The notes below the pieces were generated by a model. It saw nothing but the letters and a program-made list of their open reading frames with translations, had not been told where the DNA came from and ran no database searches. A stretch of DNA of 64,000 nucleotides from positions 1,995,217 through 2,059,216 of the forward strand of contig SCFE01000006.1 in the NCBI GenBank assembly GCA_004352715.1, in the 5' to 3' direction. The position numbers and the translations under genes were made by a program. Shown here one piece after another: positions 48,690-58,727 of the stretch. Source of the stretch: Hofstenia miamia (taxonomy: Eukaryota > Xenacoelomorpha > Acoela). The stretch's first letter is position 1, and each line of letters starts with the position of its first letter.

Positions 48690-51285
48690 GTCTTACCGAT
48701 ACCGCGGTATTTTGAGTGATACCGAACCGAACCGACTCCCAAAATGTTCATACCGCCGGGCCCTAGTGGAAACGTTATCGAGTTTTCAATTTTTCAATGC
48801 AAATGGTGTAAATATAGTTTACAAAGTTTTGTTTTGAAGATGTGAGAATAAATTATCCAAATACTAATAAATAGGAGGGTAGCAAATTCATTGGTGATTA
48901 GCTGGATCACACACCTGCTTGCGTTTGTACTCAAGACATTTAATGAAAATTCAAATTAAACAACTAACCGACTTCCTTTCAGGGGACATTTGTTCTCTCA
49001 TTCGGATTCTGCGTTCCACTACCTCTTCATGAGTTAATGCAAAACGATTTAATGCCTAAATCATTTACTAAGAAGAGACAAGTCAATCCTTAAGCACTAT
49101 ATATACAAAGGTAAAGCTTTACTGAAATATGTTACTATTTCTTACTAGCGAGGAATATAGCGCGCTACAATCCTAAAATAGTAATTACTATTGGAAATAA
49201 TCATGCATTACTTTTCTGAAATGCTTTTTCTACAATTGTTATTAAGAGACTAAATTTAAACAGGAACATTTAAATGTATGATTTAGCTCATTCAATGCAC
49301 AATATCAGGGTGGGAAACGGGTCATGACGACACGCGGATCAGGTCAAAAACATACAGGTCGAGTTGCGTTTCATTCCTAGACGGGTCAGGTCGGGCCGTG
49401 TTGTATTTGTTAGATTAAAGAACACTACAGATGTAAGAAAAACTTAGGAAGTCAAACATTTTAATCATTGAAATTCTTAAAGATTTTAAAAGCCATTAAT
49501 TGCATTGTGCAAAATTTTCACTGCAATTCATATGGTATTTTTATATAATATGTTACAGAATGAAATGAGATATTCATAATCTCGTGAAAGAAATATTAAA
49601 AATCTTGAGTTACTTTAGCCTCTTATAGTAATTGGATCTAACTATAATCCAGAGCAGGACATTGTGTTCGAACTTTTCTAGCAGTTTTATGTAGCCTCTA
49701 GAAAGATACAAATCAGGAGAGGAGTACATGAAAACGGCAAGAACATAGGATAAATATGATTTTTCTTAAGATGGGAGTTAATGTGTAAGGAACGTTTCCT
49801 ATTACTATATAAAATATCTTCTGGGCTTATTGAATGTCTGAATCGGATATGATTATATTAAGAAAAATTTTCAGTACATAAGCTAGTTAAGTTCGAAAAT
49901 CTTCAAAATAGACAATTTATCGAATAAAATGGTTTTATTGATACTTTTACCTTAAATATTTGGTGCGTATTATACTATAATCTTTCTCTGATCGGGTCGC
50001 GGATCATTGTTAGACGGGTCGGGGGTAACAAAGTGATCCGTGTCCCACCCTGCACAAAATACATATTAGAATAAACTTCAGTAAAGTTTTGAATATAATT
50101 AAGAATGAAAAAATAAACAAAGTAAATTACTTCCTTTTTGAAAGTAGTAAGTAACGAGTAGTATAATACTATTCAGTAATATGTAGTATATTACATTTTT
50201 AAAGTAACGTATGTACCCAAATATATATATATATATTGAAGATATTATTTACAAAATTGATAGCAAGGAAACTTACTACAGAAAATGCAATAGCTCCATC
50301 ATCTTTAATAGAATTACCGTTTAGGTTTAGACAAAGCAAAGAGCGATTCATTCGTAACCCCTAAACATTTGCTAATAATTTCTGCATTAAAAAAGAGTTT
50401 AAGTGTGTCAAATTGGGCTAAGGAAATCAATAGAAATTCTTGAGCCAAAACGGAGAACCTGGATACCTTTCAAATGTTTTTTGTTTGGATTTCTATAAAA
50501 AAACTTGGAATATGTAGATGTACCATAAATGAGAACATTAACAATATTTAGACAACATAACGGCTAGCAATCTGAATTGGGCTGGAAATTTAATATTAGC
50601 AAATTCATATTAAATTAAAACAACAAAAATGTTCATTAGGGCAAAAAACATTTTTTCAAATTATTTTAATACACGTGAAGTTCTAGTTTGCATTATGAAA
50701 TCTCTAAGGGGTGCACATTATTAGAAAGGCCATGATTTATCGATTATTGTAAATTGACTGTTAACAAGAAAGAAAATCTGATTAAGCTTTAACAAAAATC
50801 AATATATTTTATTAAACAAAATCCTATTCTCCACAATATATAAATATCTTCAACAAATAGTTGTTTTTGGAACAAATGTAAAGCTATTATTACAAAATTT
50901 AGACTTCAAACTTGTGAATTTGAGCGTTTGTATCCAATGAAGCTCGAAACAAAGATTTTCTGAACTTGAAACTGCTATATTAATCTATGCATGTTATAGC
51001 ATATATTAGTGTTTTTTCTTCTCGTATATCCACGCTTACATAAATTAGCACATTAATTTTTATGTAAGGATAACAAAAAAAATTTAGAATTTATACGACA
51101 AATATGACATTCATAGCCAATAAAGCACCACACTCTATTTTCAAGCAAGTTTGACTGATTCCATAATCTAAAACCAACAAATGGTTGATTGCATTGAAAA
51201 ATCAACATAGTTAAGAGGACTAAGTACTGACTAGCATTGATGGTGGCTTCAATTTCACTAATCATTGTTTCATCATAACATATAG

Positions 51286-51321
<36 letters not shown>

Positions 51322-51457
51322 NNNNNNNNNNNNNNNNNNNNNNNNNNNNNNNNNNNNNNNNNNNNNNNNNNNNNNNNNNNNNNNNNNNNNNNNNNNNNNN
51401 NNNNNNNNNNNNNNNNNNNNNNNNNNNNNNNNNNNNNNNNNNNNNNNNNNNNNNNNN

Positions 51458-51490
<33 letters not shown>

Positions 51491-54400
51491 CTAATAAAGC
51501 TAACAATCTTTCTTTGCTGATCTAATTCATGAACTGCACATTAAAATGCAGTAGAAAGATGACACTGGGTCGTTAATTCTAGTGAGTTGATGAGTCAATT
51601 AGCCACTTAATAGTATCATAATGAGATTTGTTGTTCATTTCAAATTTTCGTTAAAACCATGACTGAAATTTTTAAATTCATCACCTTGTTTAGTGCAAAA
51701 AACGGATCACTTCTATTTAACTATTCCTATATGTGAATTTTACTGAGTGATTCAACAAGAATTAAGAAGCATCCTAAATTTGGAAAAGAGAACTACTAAG
51801 TTCGAGTCACTTTATTAAATGAGTAAGTATCAGTAACTATAACTTCTTTTAGCAATTTATTAAAGTTGTAAATTAAAATATTACTAAAAATAAAATATGC
51901 AAGCATTTAATGAAGTTATTGTGTGTAAATCAATTGTTTTTTTTAAATATAACAGCATATAATTTTGACCCCATATAGTAGGTGCTGTGTTGCTGTAAAC
52001 TATAAGTTCTAAATACTAACTGATGCTAAGTGTTTTGCACCTTCAGGGCCAATGTGATTAAAGGAAAGGTTGAGCACGGTAAGGACACTGTTTATTTTTC
52101 TGCAATTGCCAAGTGTTTTTCCGAGAAACATTGCACCTCTGTCTGTAATGGAATTATTTCGAAGCTTCAGGTGAGTAATTCTAAAATAAGATTTTAAAAA
52201 ATGCTTTATCGATATGCTTCACTTTCAACATTATAATAGAAAATTCAATTTGTAAGATTTATTTATTATTTTTCGATTTGATCAATACATTTCTTGTAAA
52301 TTGCGAACACTTAAGCAATTGTTTTCTTATTTGCAGATAATGACACTAGAGATAACATTTGGGAGGTTGCTCACTGAAAGAATGGGGCAACCTCCCCAAA
52401 GCAAATGTTATTAGAATTTTAGACCATTTGTCAGGTTTTAAAAACTACACTTTTTTTATTTCAAAAAAAATTTATTTACTCCACCCTTAANNNNNNNNNN
52501 NNNNNNNNNNNNNNNNNNNNNNNNNNNNNNNNNNNNNNNNNNNNNNNNNNNNNNNNATATATATATATATAGTTAAATTTCTAGTTTTGATTATTTTAGT
52601 AACCAATGATTTTTAATTGAACTAATTAATAATATATATGTTTTTCAATAAAATCAACGTACTTGCTTCCTTCACAAATCAATGAATGCCACATCTCATT
52701 TTTGACCGGAGACCCTTCAATGTTAACATGCCTATAACAATTCAAAATAAAACAATTTGAATATATAGTACATACTTTAAGTTCTCACACGATGGCAAAA
52801 AGTTTGACAGAATTTCAAGCGTTTCGTCTGTCATTCCTGCGTTCCAAAACCTAAACATTATTTTTTTTATCTTTGAAAAATATTCACTTTCTTACGTAAG
52901 TGTATGCAGTCTGTCGCACGCTGGGAAGCAAAGACGAAAGATATTCATCATCTTCGAATCTATTTTCCAACCTAAAAGCATTCTGCAACAAACGGAAACA
53001 TACAAAAAACGAGTTTCAGTTGATAGACAACATAACTAGAACATTTTCTACAATATCTTGACGACTATCTTACTGAGTTTTTATATCGGCAAAAAACGAG
53101 TTTCAGTTGATAGACAACATAACTAGAACATTTTCTACAATATCTTGACGACTATCTTACTGAGTTTTTATATCGGCATGAGAATAATATCTTAGGAAAA
53201 TTTTAGTTGAAAGAAGTAACTACTATAAAAACTTTCAGAGAAAATACTGTTGCCAAGAGTCAATGAAAAGCCAATTCAAAAATATATTATATTTAGACTG
53301 TTTAGGTAATCTTTCTAACTTTTATCTTCAATAATACCCTCTATTATTACCTCTAACGTATACATGGTTGAGAGTAGACTTTTTGTCTGGGTTATCCATC
53401 TCCACTTGAATTGAGGGTTTAAGGTATTCAAATTTATTTTTAAGAACATATGTAGTGGGTGGAGGCTCTTTATCTGCACCATCTGGATCGTCTGTATTCT
53501 AAAATAATTGGGTATTGGCATTTGTAGTTCTCATTATAACATCAGAACTATTTCTATGGTCGCAGATAAACAAATAAACTAAATAACATTTATTAAATTT
53601 TTATATCAATAACACCAATTTTTTTGCTTGCCATTAATAAAATTATGGCAATCAAGCATTTGAAAACTAAATTACCTCTACCACAGTTTCGCACTTCTTA
53701 CTAAGACATTCATTTTATATTCTCTTAAAATATGATTGAAGTTAGCGTATTTTTCTAGGTTTACTAAACTCTAGTTCACAATGTCATCAAACATAAGCAG
53801 TGAAATACAAATTCTTAGGTTTACACACTGCATTTCAATATCTATAACGATGTTAGTTGTCTAGAAATTTGCATTTAAAGTTAACAGCAAACAAGCTCAA
53901 GGTTAGTAAAAGCAGCTATGGTTACTTAAAGCAACAATCTAAAGTCTAATATGGGGAAAGGGTAGTTAAGCAAACATTTAAAAGGAAAACAGTCAAACCT
54001 GTACTACTGTTTCAACAACATGGGAAGCTTTCTTCTAAAATGAATTTATACATAGTATCCTATAATATGCTTTTTCACAAGGCTAGAAAATATCTATCAA
54101 TGATTAGCCACTAAATACGAAGTGTAATTACATAAATGCGTTTTATTCTTAATGAGCAAAAGTTTTTTAAAGTCAAAATTTTCAATATGAATCACAATTT
54201 TGTATTTATGGTAATGAAAAATTTTTCTAAGTTCAACCTCATGTTCCTTATATGTTTATCAAATAAAATGTATCTGACGATATAACTGACATATCATAAA
54301 AAACATAAAATAAAATAATACAATATTTTTTGATATAATATAATATACTGTATAGACATTTTGATTTTTACTCAACAAAATTACAAATATGACTCGTGAA

Positions 54401-57400
54401 AATACTGAATTGCAACTTAATTTAAGGCATTGAGGCAAGTATGCTCCTAACAACCCTAAAATTAATCAGTTTAACTTAACAATTTCAACAATAGCAACTT
54501 GAATTTAAAATTAATAAACATAATTACCCCTTTTGTTTCTGGTATCATTTGAATGGGCATTTTTGGGCGAAGTAATACTGCTGGAGCTTCTAGTAATTCT
54601 GACCGTTTGCATAATTCAGTGAAGTCGACTTCGAAGTTGCCAGTCGCAACATAAGGTTCTAATTAAACAAAATGTAAATTATTTTCATTAGTGGTGGATC
54701 CGAAAAATGAGAAAAGATTGCCTGTTAATTCATAATGTACAATTGCTTCTAGAATGCCAGAAGAAGGACAATCAGTATTTCCAGTGAATAATGGCGGCAA
54801 TTTATTTACTTATCTCAGCTCCACAATTTTATCTTGCACAGTGTGTTAAGGGTGTTAATAACTTGCAAATGTACACCTTGATATGCGTCAATTCTGCTGA
54901 AAAGCACATTATAATGTAAATAAGTTACTTCTTAAGTTTCTTTGAATTATGTGCTCCTTCAGATATATCTACACTTTGCTAACAGAGGCTCAACACGTAT
55001 AAACCACGGATTTAACTTTCACTTAACACTACACTTTACTAAGCGATTTTAAAATGTTTGAAAGCAGGACTAATAGTTAAATTATTCATACAAATTGTCG
55101 AATATCGAAATTCACAAAAATATCAAAATTCTAAAAAAATTATTGTTAAAGAATTAACAATGCTTACAATATATCCAGAATATCAAAAAATTGGTCTCTT
55201 AATAAAGAGTTCATTACATTTATCAAATGTTTAATTATTGACTAACCAGGAGATTTCGAAGGATCGTCTTCATTTTTTTCATTCTTGTCTTTTCCCTTGT
55301 CAGTCTTTTTACCCATCTTCATGCGAAGCGAAATGCTGTAAATAACATTAAATTACAATTATTGATGTAAAAGTATGTTGTTTTTTGTATATAAACTTAT
55401 TGTACTCCCCATCCTTTTCTATCTTTGCTGTACATTTTTGAGAGATAGTGTTTATTAGAAAATCATTTCTATGCAATTGACTAGAATTTCTATTTGAATG
55501 TCAAGTTTTATCTTCATCAGAATCAACAACCCATTTCCAGTGTGCTGTCAAACAGAGCCTGATGCCACAACATAAGATAGTATTTATTCTGCATTTTTAT
55601 TTATTCTATACTTTCAGGCAAAGATATCAAAGATGCTAACATGTCATTCATGCTAAATCAATAACAAAAACGCTGAAATGAAATGCCAAAACATAGAAAA
55701 AAAATTCAAATGAGCATTAAGAAAGTATGTAATGAGGTTTGATAAAAACTACATTAAAGTGGACAAAACAGTTAGCAACATTCAAGTTATCCAGATATAA
55801 TGAATGAATTTAGTGAATACAACTTAAATCAAAACTTGTTATTGATCCGATCTATATGTTGTATTCGATTAATATCTTCGGAAAGACATTTAAATGAATG
55901 CTTAATTAACAATGGCAGATATTAAAGCTTTAGTAAGAAAGTACATCAACTAAAATTCACTTAATACATTTATAAAACTGCTATAGAAACATTCCGAGTT
56001 ATTTTCAAAAAAAGAAATTAGAGAATTTAAAAGGATCGTTCTAAGATTAACATCAGAAAGAACGCATTATAAACGTACCTCTATGTTTGTTGTATTTAAT
56101 TTAATAATTTACTAAAACACTGTCCAGTTAACGATTTAGTGTCATAGCATTAGAATGCGTTACAAGCAAAGCGTGTTAGAAGGGACATCTTGTTGTCCAG
56201 GTGACGATGAACTGATTACAGTAAAATCCGCAATTAAGTGCTAATAAATACGAAACAAATACAATAAATGTATTCAGAATTTCAGCACTAATATTAATGC
56301 AGCGATATTGTGTAGACATTGAACAAAATAAGTATCAGGAAATACACAATTCTTATCTATTAGAGTAAAAAGATATCTGTAAATGTTAATTAATAAACCT
56401 ATGCAAATATCAAATTAGAACTGTTTGAATTTATAATGAATATGAATAGAAATTGACGAGGTAAGCCTGTCAAAGGACTTACAATAGAACAATAAATGCA
56501 ACGTAGACAGTGTGCTTCTGTCTGGCATTTTGTGACGCTAATAGGATTAAATTGTGCTTAGTCTAAAAATATAAAAAATAACTATGGTTGATGAGGTTCT
56601 CATTGTAACACATCTGGGTGTCCTAAGAATGTTGTCAGTTTTAGAGATTGGAATTTTCCAAATCTGCTTTTGAAAAATATACTAAATGTTTCTGAACAAA
56701 CTTTTACTTAGAAATACATTGGATTTTTTCGAATCTCATTTCATGATTAGATAAATTATGACTGAGATAGTAAAATTTAGATTCAATTCCAACTACAGCT
56801 CGAATTGTGGATAAACTAACCCAGATATATTTAATTGTATTAAAGCCACAAGATAAATGTCATATCCTATGGAATTGAGTTTAAATTAAATATATTTCGT
56901 AAGTGAGGCCTGAATTAGAGACCCTTTCTCAATATTTCTAATGAATTATGAGAAGTTGATTATTTTAGAATGCCGTGTATTTGAGCCTATTGGCATGCTA
57001 TGAAACAACCAGCGAATGAGGGTGAGGAAAAGATATTTGCAGTGTATTGTGGGATCAACCAGTTTGAGTGATTTTTGATATTATGTATGTATGAAAAGCT
57101 ACAGAAGCTATTTTCGCTTCTGTATTAATAATTGCAAGACCGTCCGTTATCCGAATAAACAATAAAGTTTTAGTTCTTAGCATTCATTGAGCTAAAAATG
57201 ACGGATATAAATTGCCTAATATACCTAATAACATTGAGTGAAAATGAAATTCGCCTCACAAAAATTTGCAATGTATTGGATTCTTGCACAAAATCGTAAG
57301 GACACGAATCACTATGTTTTTCAAACAACTGTGCTTTAAGCTATTATAGCAGATATTTGAATCATTCAGCGCGAAATTAAAGTCGGTACTTAGTGCCACT

Positions 57401-58727
57401 TCATATTTAATATCAATATATTTTTCCTTAGATTTATTCGATTATTTTTGTGCAGGCATAGTTTGCAGCATGTAAAACTATAAAATAAGGGATTTTAAAA
57501 ATATCTGCTTTCCTTATAAAGCTAAAAATGTATGTAAGAATTATACATTTATATGTATCGATATTATCCTTTTTCCATTCCATCCGGCGCACTTTTAAAT
57601 GGATGGCTAAAATAATTCAATTTTTGCAAAAAAAATTACATTCCGCATTCGGAACAGCCTTTTAAATTCTTATATAGGAATCTTAAGTATTTTAGCTCGC
57701 TACAATACCATCTAGTGTTTTTTTATCCAGAGCTCTGTAAATATTTAAGATTTTGTATAAAGGCCTGTATATTGTATATTGCAGATGTTATCCGCAGTTA
57801 TTTCATTCATTCCTAAATCTCAGACATCGAATATATATTAAAGAAGTTGATCAGATAAAAGAGTAACACATCTCTAAATATTTGATATGAAAAATTGGGA
57901 ATCGCCAAATTGCTAAAACTGTGTGATACAATGGTGCGGTCAATTTAAAAACTCTTGCAAAGCAAAATGCTGCATCATGATAGATTGCTTAAGAATATTT
58001 TATCCTTTAGAAACATTAGTTTGATTAGAGTACAGAAGACCCGATGCCATCAGAGTCTCGGAATTGGAAATATGTACGTATAAAGACTTATATATTAATA
58101 ATTAAATATATTTAATGAGGTTCATACTAAACAATAAATGCATCACCCGAAAACAAACCTATTTTAAAATGCGTTACTTCACATTTTGCAAATTAAGCCA
58201 ATAAATTATTTTAAGGTTTGAGAAAAATTTTTAGCAATTGGAGTACATAATTAAATGCTTTAAATTTGATGTACAGAAAAAATATTGCTTTAGCCAAAAC
58301 AAAGAATAGGGTTTGCAAAATTCTGAAATCATATTTTCTATTGTTTTGACACTTCCATATACCATTTATACAATGCAATACCTCGAGAATTACCCACAGA
58401 AATATAAAGCCCAACTTTTGTAGTTCGTTTAGGATCCGAGTTCACCCACTAAAATCTGGAGTAATTATCTAGACTAAAGTTGTTCGTTCAGACCAACTAA
58501 AATTAGACTTTAAAAATCTCATTTCAAAGCTTGTGTAACAAACTAGGGTGCATTCCCTACACCAAGGAATATTTATGCGGTTTTCCAAAACATTGTAATA
58601 GTTGTTTTTAAAAATAATTTTAATTTAACAAAATCGCATCAGAATCTAATCCTACATGATCTATATGTTAAATGTCTTACCTTGTGACAGCAGTTCCTAA
58701 AGTCAACTTTTGTTTTCTAAACGCCAT
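36889..58727 (-). CDS. LRRC71: LRRC71-like leucine-rich-repeat protein, at least 16 coding exons
   Basis: Sixteen - strand coding exons (58740 down to 36889) have GT..AG borders. The first eleven join in phase into 334 codons, and four more plus a last exon add about 165-191. The protein starts MAFRKQKLTLGTAVT, has a Lys-rich segment (MKMGKKTDKGKDKNEK), then SPEPYVATGNFEVDFTELC and FEYLKPSIQVEMDN. RI-type LRRs follow: THLKLRNNSITDRGAMFL, LTVLNLSFNHIGPEGAKHL, LLCLNLNGNSIKDDGA. A helical segment (ALTHEEVVERRIRM), a charged linker and further LRRs (LISLNLNRNGITDVG, LLRLTLSNN) come next. This order matches vertebrate LRRC71 (about 560 residues), including the DF.ELC block and the split LRR array. 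LRRC71 is poorly characterised; association with ciliated cells is likely. One small exon (length 3n+1) between 48969 and 41154 is missing, perhaps in the 1-kb gap. Confidence 0.85.
37429..37638 (-). CDS. LRRC71: LRRC71 alternative last exon 1
   Basis: Acceptor atatag|AACAAC, phase 0, 69 codons plus stop. It starts NNLFSPSLGAYFEIQSILEA, which completes the LRR left open by exon 39020-39138, then becomes Ser-rich and ends SRNSSRN. I see no good donor inside, so it is probably terminal. Only a weak poly(A) hexamer (ATTAAA) lies downstream. It aligns without gaps to the start of last exon 2. Confidence 0.7.
   Translation of the reverse strand, partial: NNLFSPSLGAYFEIQSILEAREASLFEKSSVADSKSVLASDSELMTGRASTRPGTKHLSSTISRNSSRN
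38807..38972. mobile_element. Short hAT MITE in an LRRC71 intron
   Basis: The left end reads CAGGAGCGGACGAAG; the right end read inward is CAGGGGTGGATACAG, matching at 10 of 15. Flanking 8-mers ttatgtaa and ctatgtag agree at 6 of 8, as expected for a decayed hAT target duplication. It is 166 bp long with no ORF and contains agggcccggc, common near hAT ends. Confidence 0.55.
39020..39138 (-). CDS. LRRC71: LRRC71 exon, second LRR block
   Basis: Acceptor tggtttag|GAAACG; donor CTAAGT|gtaaga. It encodes NGITDVGCNHLLKAIQYQTT and APIGLLRLTLS. It ends in phase 0 in the middle of an LRR (LLRLTLS|), so the following exon must supply the NN or GN of the repeat. Confidence 0.88.
39226..39282. repeat. 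Small tandem duplication
   Basis: The word ctagtgtttttgtggaa is repeated at about 28-bp spacing in the LRRC71 intron between exons 39020-39138 and 40180-40291. Confidence 0.7.
40180..40291 (-). CDS. LRRC71: LRRC71 exon, entry to second LRR block
   Basis: Acceptor gctttag|AACAAC; donor AAATC|gtaagt. It encodes NNDSYEFKHPLDEEYDYSDG and LWIKVGNRALISLNLN; the last part opens an LRR completed by the next exon. Confidence 0.85.
40333..40418 (-). CDS. LRRC71: LRRC71 exon, basic linker
   Basis: Acceptor atatttag|CTACTG; donor AACGAG|gtaaat. It encodes TAAPDNKGNKRKGTTPKGGR then TTNIGDNE. A basic low-complexity linker sits at the same place in LRRC71. Confidence 0.8.
41107..41154 (-). CDS. LRRC71: LRRC71 linker micro-exon
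   Basis: Acceptor attgtag|CTTCAC; donor CAAAAG|gtttga. It encodes SLVQVPQVTSTHSTK and leaves in phase 1, matching the next exon. It needs one base from the preceding exon, so at least one short exon before it is unidentified, or the donor of exon 48969-49055 shifts. Confidence 0.6.
41155..43200 (-). other. LRRC71 intron, left part, with duplicated block
   Basis: It contains an open + strand frame at 41439-41639 of unclear origin and the duplicated block at 42015-42640. No exon of matching phase was found. Confidence 0.45.
42015..42640. repeat. Direct duplication joined by a single n
   Basis: The block 42015-42337 is repeated from 42339 to about 42640, separated by one n at 42338. Both begin atcaagacgattgtacttga. 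They differ by several substitutions and small indels. A lone n at the junction points to an assembly join of two haplotypes or contig ends, rather than a biological tandem repeat. Confidence 0.8.
43235..44645 (+). pseudogene. hAT transposase (BED/Ac type) pseudogene
   Basis: The frame starts LVEAYLPYAVVEGECFKSLI and VSLGYGFWKGLNGENFLEV. After a frameshift it has VNIAASIRKMLNNYGIELNK and CTTDNAQNM, then RPHTLQLAVNDGFEKCEF (the usual CxAHTLQLAV). A long frame (43980-44584) carries ITRLLEPLEQSTVLLSAEQ, LVTAALNPAYKTVLF and NILEWWKINQLNYPNLGK. The dimerisation domain continues in another frame near 44480-44600 as IQTSNTSAERL and TKKRASLKNAH. Order and motifs fit an Ac/zf-BED hAT transposase lacking only the N-terminal finger. 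At least three frameshifts and several stops inactivate it. It lies inside an LRRC71 intron in antisense. Confidence 0.85.
44756..45755. other. Assembly gap, 1000 N
   Basis: Exactly 1000 N, a scaffold gap of nominal length inside an LRRC71 intron, just after the hAT pseudogene. Unlike the shorter gaps it is not on a (TA)n tract. The three long frames called through it contain no residues. Confidence 0.98.
46521..46808 (-). pseudogene. hAT dimerisation-domain fragment, - strand
   Basis: An open frame contains QLAVDVLAISATSVSSERVF followed by TASHFITYKFRFRLSHANV. This is the conserved hAT C-terminus (LAxDxLxIPATSVxSERVFSxAxxxxxxxRxRLxxxxVxxL). It runs opposite to the hAT pseudogene at 43235-44645, so it is a second, independent element on the other side of the gap. 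Upstream transposase parts were not recognised. Confidence 0.85.
47745..48010 (+). repeat. Dispersed repeat, copy B
   Basis: It shares ordered words with 31495-31800 in the same orientation (actaataaagat, tctgaaaacaccagaagataga, gaaagaatttgaat, tttttacaaaaat). A G/C-rich patch at 47328-47358 (gatccaggggtgatatggtg) may mark the left end of the same element. Confidence 0.5.
48649..48689. repeat. (TA)n microsatellite
   Basis: About 40 bases of TA with one interruption, next to the transposon end at 48690-48766. Confidence 0.9.
48690..48766. mobile_element. Transposon terminus rich in accga/taccg words
   Basis: The segment holds taccgataccgcggtatttt, ataccgaaccgaaccgac and taccgccgggccctag. The density of G+C and internal palindrome (accgcggt) contrast with the AT-rich intron. 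Read inward from 48766 it starts ctagggcccggcggta, resembling a hAT terminus. A related word, taccgcggtatcg, stands at about 7578-7590. No partner end was found. Confidence 0.4.
48969..49055 (-). CDS. LRRC71: LRRC71 exon, helical ALTHEEVVERR segment
   Basis: Acceptor gatttag|GCATTA; donor AAGTCG|gttagt. 29 codons: ALNRFALTHEEVVERRIRMR then EQMSPERKS. It matches the FELTHTEVVERR segment that follows the first LRR block in LRRC71. A second, weaker donor 7 bases on would give the phase that exon 41107-41154 needs. Confidence 0.88.
49306..50052. mobile_element. Non-autonomous hAT-type element with TSD
   Basis: The ends read inward as CAGGGTGGGAAACGGGTCA and CAGGGTGGGACACGGATCA, an excellent inverted pair. 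Flanks are cacaatat (49298-49305) and cacaaaat (50053-50060), 7 of 8 identical. Subterminal G/C-rich words (gacgggtc, gcggatca) are mirrored at both ends. The 747-bp interior has no transposase. It sits in the LRRC71 intron between exons 48969-49055 and 50277-50360. Confidence 0.85.
50277..50360 (-). CDS. LRRC71: LRRC71 exon, LRR
   Basis: Acceptor tgtttag|GGGTTA; donor TCTGTA|gtaagt. 28 codons in phase 0: GLRMNRSLLCLNLNGNSIKD then DGAIAFSV. Confidence 0.88.
51292..51487. repeat. (TA)n microsatellite with internal assembly gap
   Basis: TA repeats flank an N run at 51322-51457 in an LRRC71 intron. Confidence 0.95.
52021..52180 (-). CDS. LRRC71: LRRC71 exon, two tandem RI-type LRRs
   Basis: Acceptor attttag|AATTACTC; donor GCATCA|gttagt. 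It encodes ITHLKLRNNSITDRGAMFLG and LTVLNLSFNHIGPEGAKHLA. This is the best LRR consensus in the gene, close to the LSLRNNNIDDRGAQ / LVSLNLGFNHIGDEGA pair of LRRC71. Confidence 0.9.
52351..52416. repeat. Short hairpin in an LRRC71 intron
   Basis: gataacatttgggaggttgc pairs with gcaacctccccaaagcaaat plus gttatt, leaving a loop of about 20 bases. It could be the remains of a very small foldback element. Nothing else marks it as an RNA gene. Confidence 0.5.
52491..52571. repeat. Assembly gap plus (TA)n
   Basis: N run 52491-52556 followed by TA repeats, between LRRC71 exons 52021-52180 and 52663-52731. The phases of the two exons match, so no coding exon need be lost here. Confidence 0.95.
52663..52731 (-). 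CDS. LRRC71: LRRC71 exon, LRR
   Basis: Acceptor gttatag|GCATG; donor AGCAA|gtacgt. It encodes HVNIEGSPVKNEMWHSLICE then GSK. Confidence 0.85.
52776..52850 (-). CDS. LRRC71: LRRC71 exon, LRR
   Basis: Acceptor tgtttag|GTTTTGG; donor TTAAA|gtatgt. It encodes FWNAGMTDETLEILSNFLPS then CENLK. Confidence 0.85.
52896..52971 (-). CDS. LRRC71: LRRC71 exon, start of LRR array
   Basis: Acceptor cttttag|GTTGG; donor CTTAC|gtaaga. It encodes GWKIDSKMMNIFRLCFPACD then RLHTLT. Confidence 0.85.
53004..53177. repeat. Perfect 87-bp tandem duplication in an LRRC71 intron
   Basis: 53004-53090 and 53091-53177 both read from aaaaaacgagtttcagttga to tgagtttttatatcggc. I saw no differences. It lies between exons 52896-52971 and 53351-53498, with no N at the junction. 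Confidence 0.9.
53351..53498 (-). CDS. LRRC71: LRRC71 exon preceding the LRR domain
   Basis: Acceptor attttag|AATACA; donor AGAG|gtaata. It encodes NTDDPDGADKEPPPTTYVLK, then FEYLKPSIQVEMDNPDKKS and LNHVYVRG. It matches the SKYVFFRPTIQVE...IYIRGW region of LRRC71. Confidence 0.85.
53999..54034 (-). CDS. LRRC71: LRRC71 micro-exon, 12 codons
   Basis: Acceptor attttag|AAGAAA; donor ACAG|gtttga. It encodes KKASHVVETVVQ and is in phase 0 at both ends, so it could be skipped without breaking frame. Confidence 0.7.
54528..54658 (-). CDS. LRRC71: LRRC71 exon with conserved DFxELC block
   Basis: Acceptor aattag|AACC; donor AAAGGG|gtaatt. It encodes EPYVATGNFEVDFTELCKRS and PMPIQMI-type sequence ending IPETKG. 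The SPE.Y...G..E.DF.ELC.R block is the clearest non-LRR match to LRRC71. Confidence 0.85.
55247..55335 (-). CDS. LRRC71: LRRC71 exon, Lys/Asp-rich N-terminal segment
   Basis: Acceptor ttacag|CATTTC; donor CCTG|gttagt. It encodes ISLRMKMGKKTDKGKDKNEK and NEDDPSKSP. Joined in phase to both neighbours. The charged segment is likely disordered. Confidence 0.8.
55336..58680 (-). other. LRRC71 first coding intron
   Basis: An AT-rich intron of 3.3 kb. No extra exon, TIR element or family-like ORF was recognised. Confidence 0.6.

Noticed and set aside
53315-53521. A 68-codon - strand frame starting MPIPNYFRIQ
   Set aside because: It overlaps LRRC71 exon 53351-53498 in the wrong frame. The splice-consistent frame encodes the conserved LRRC71 block.
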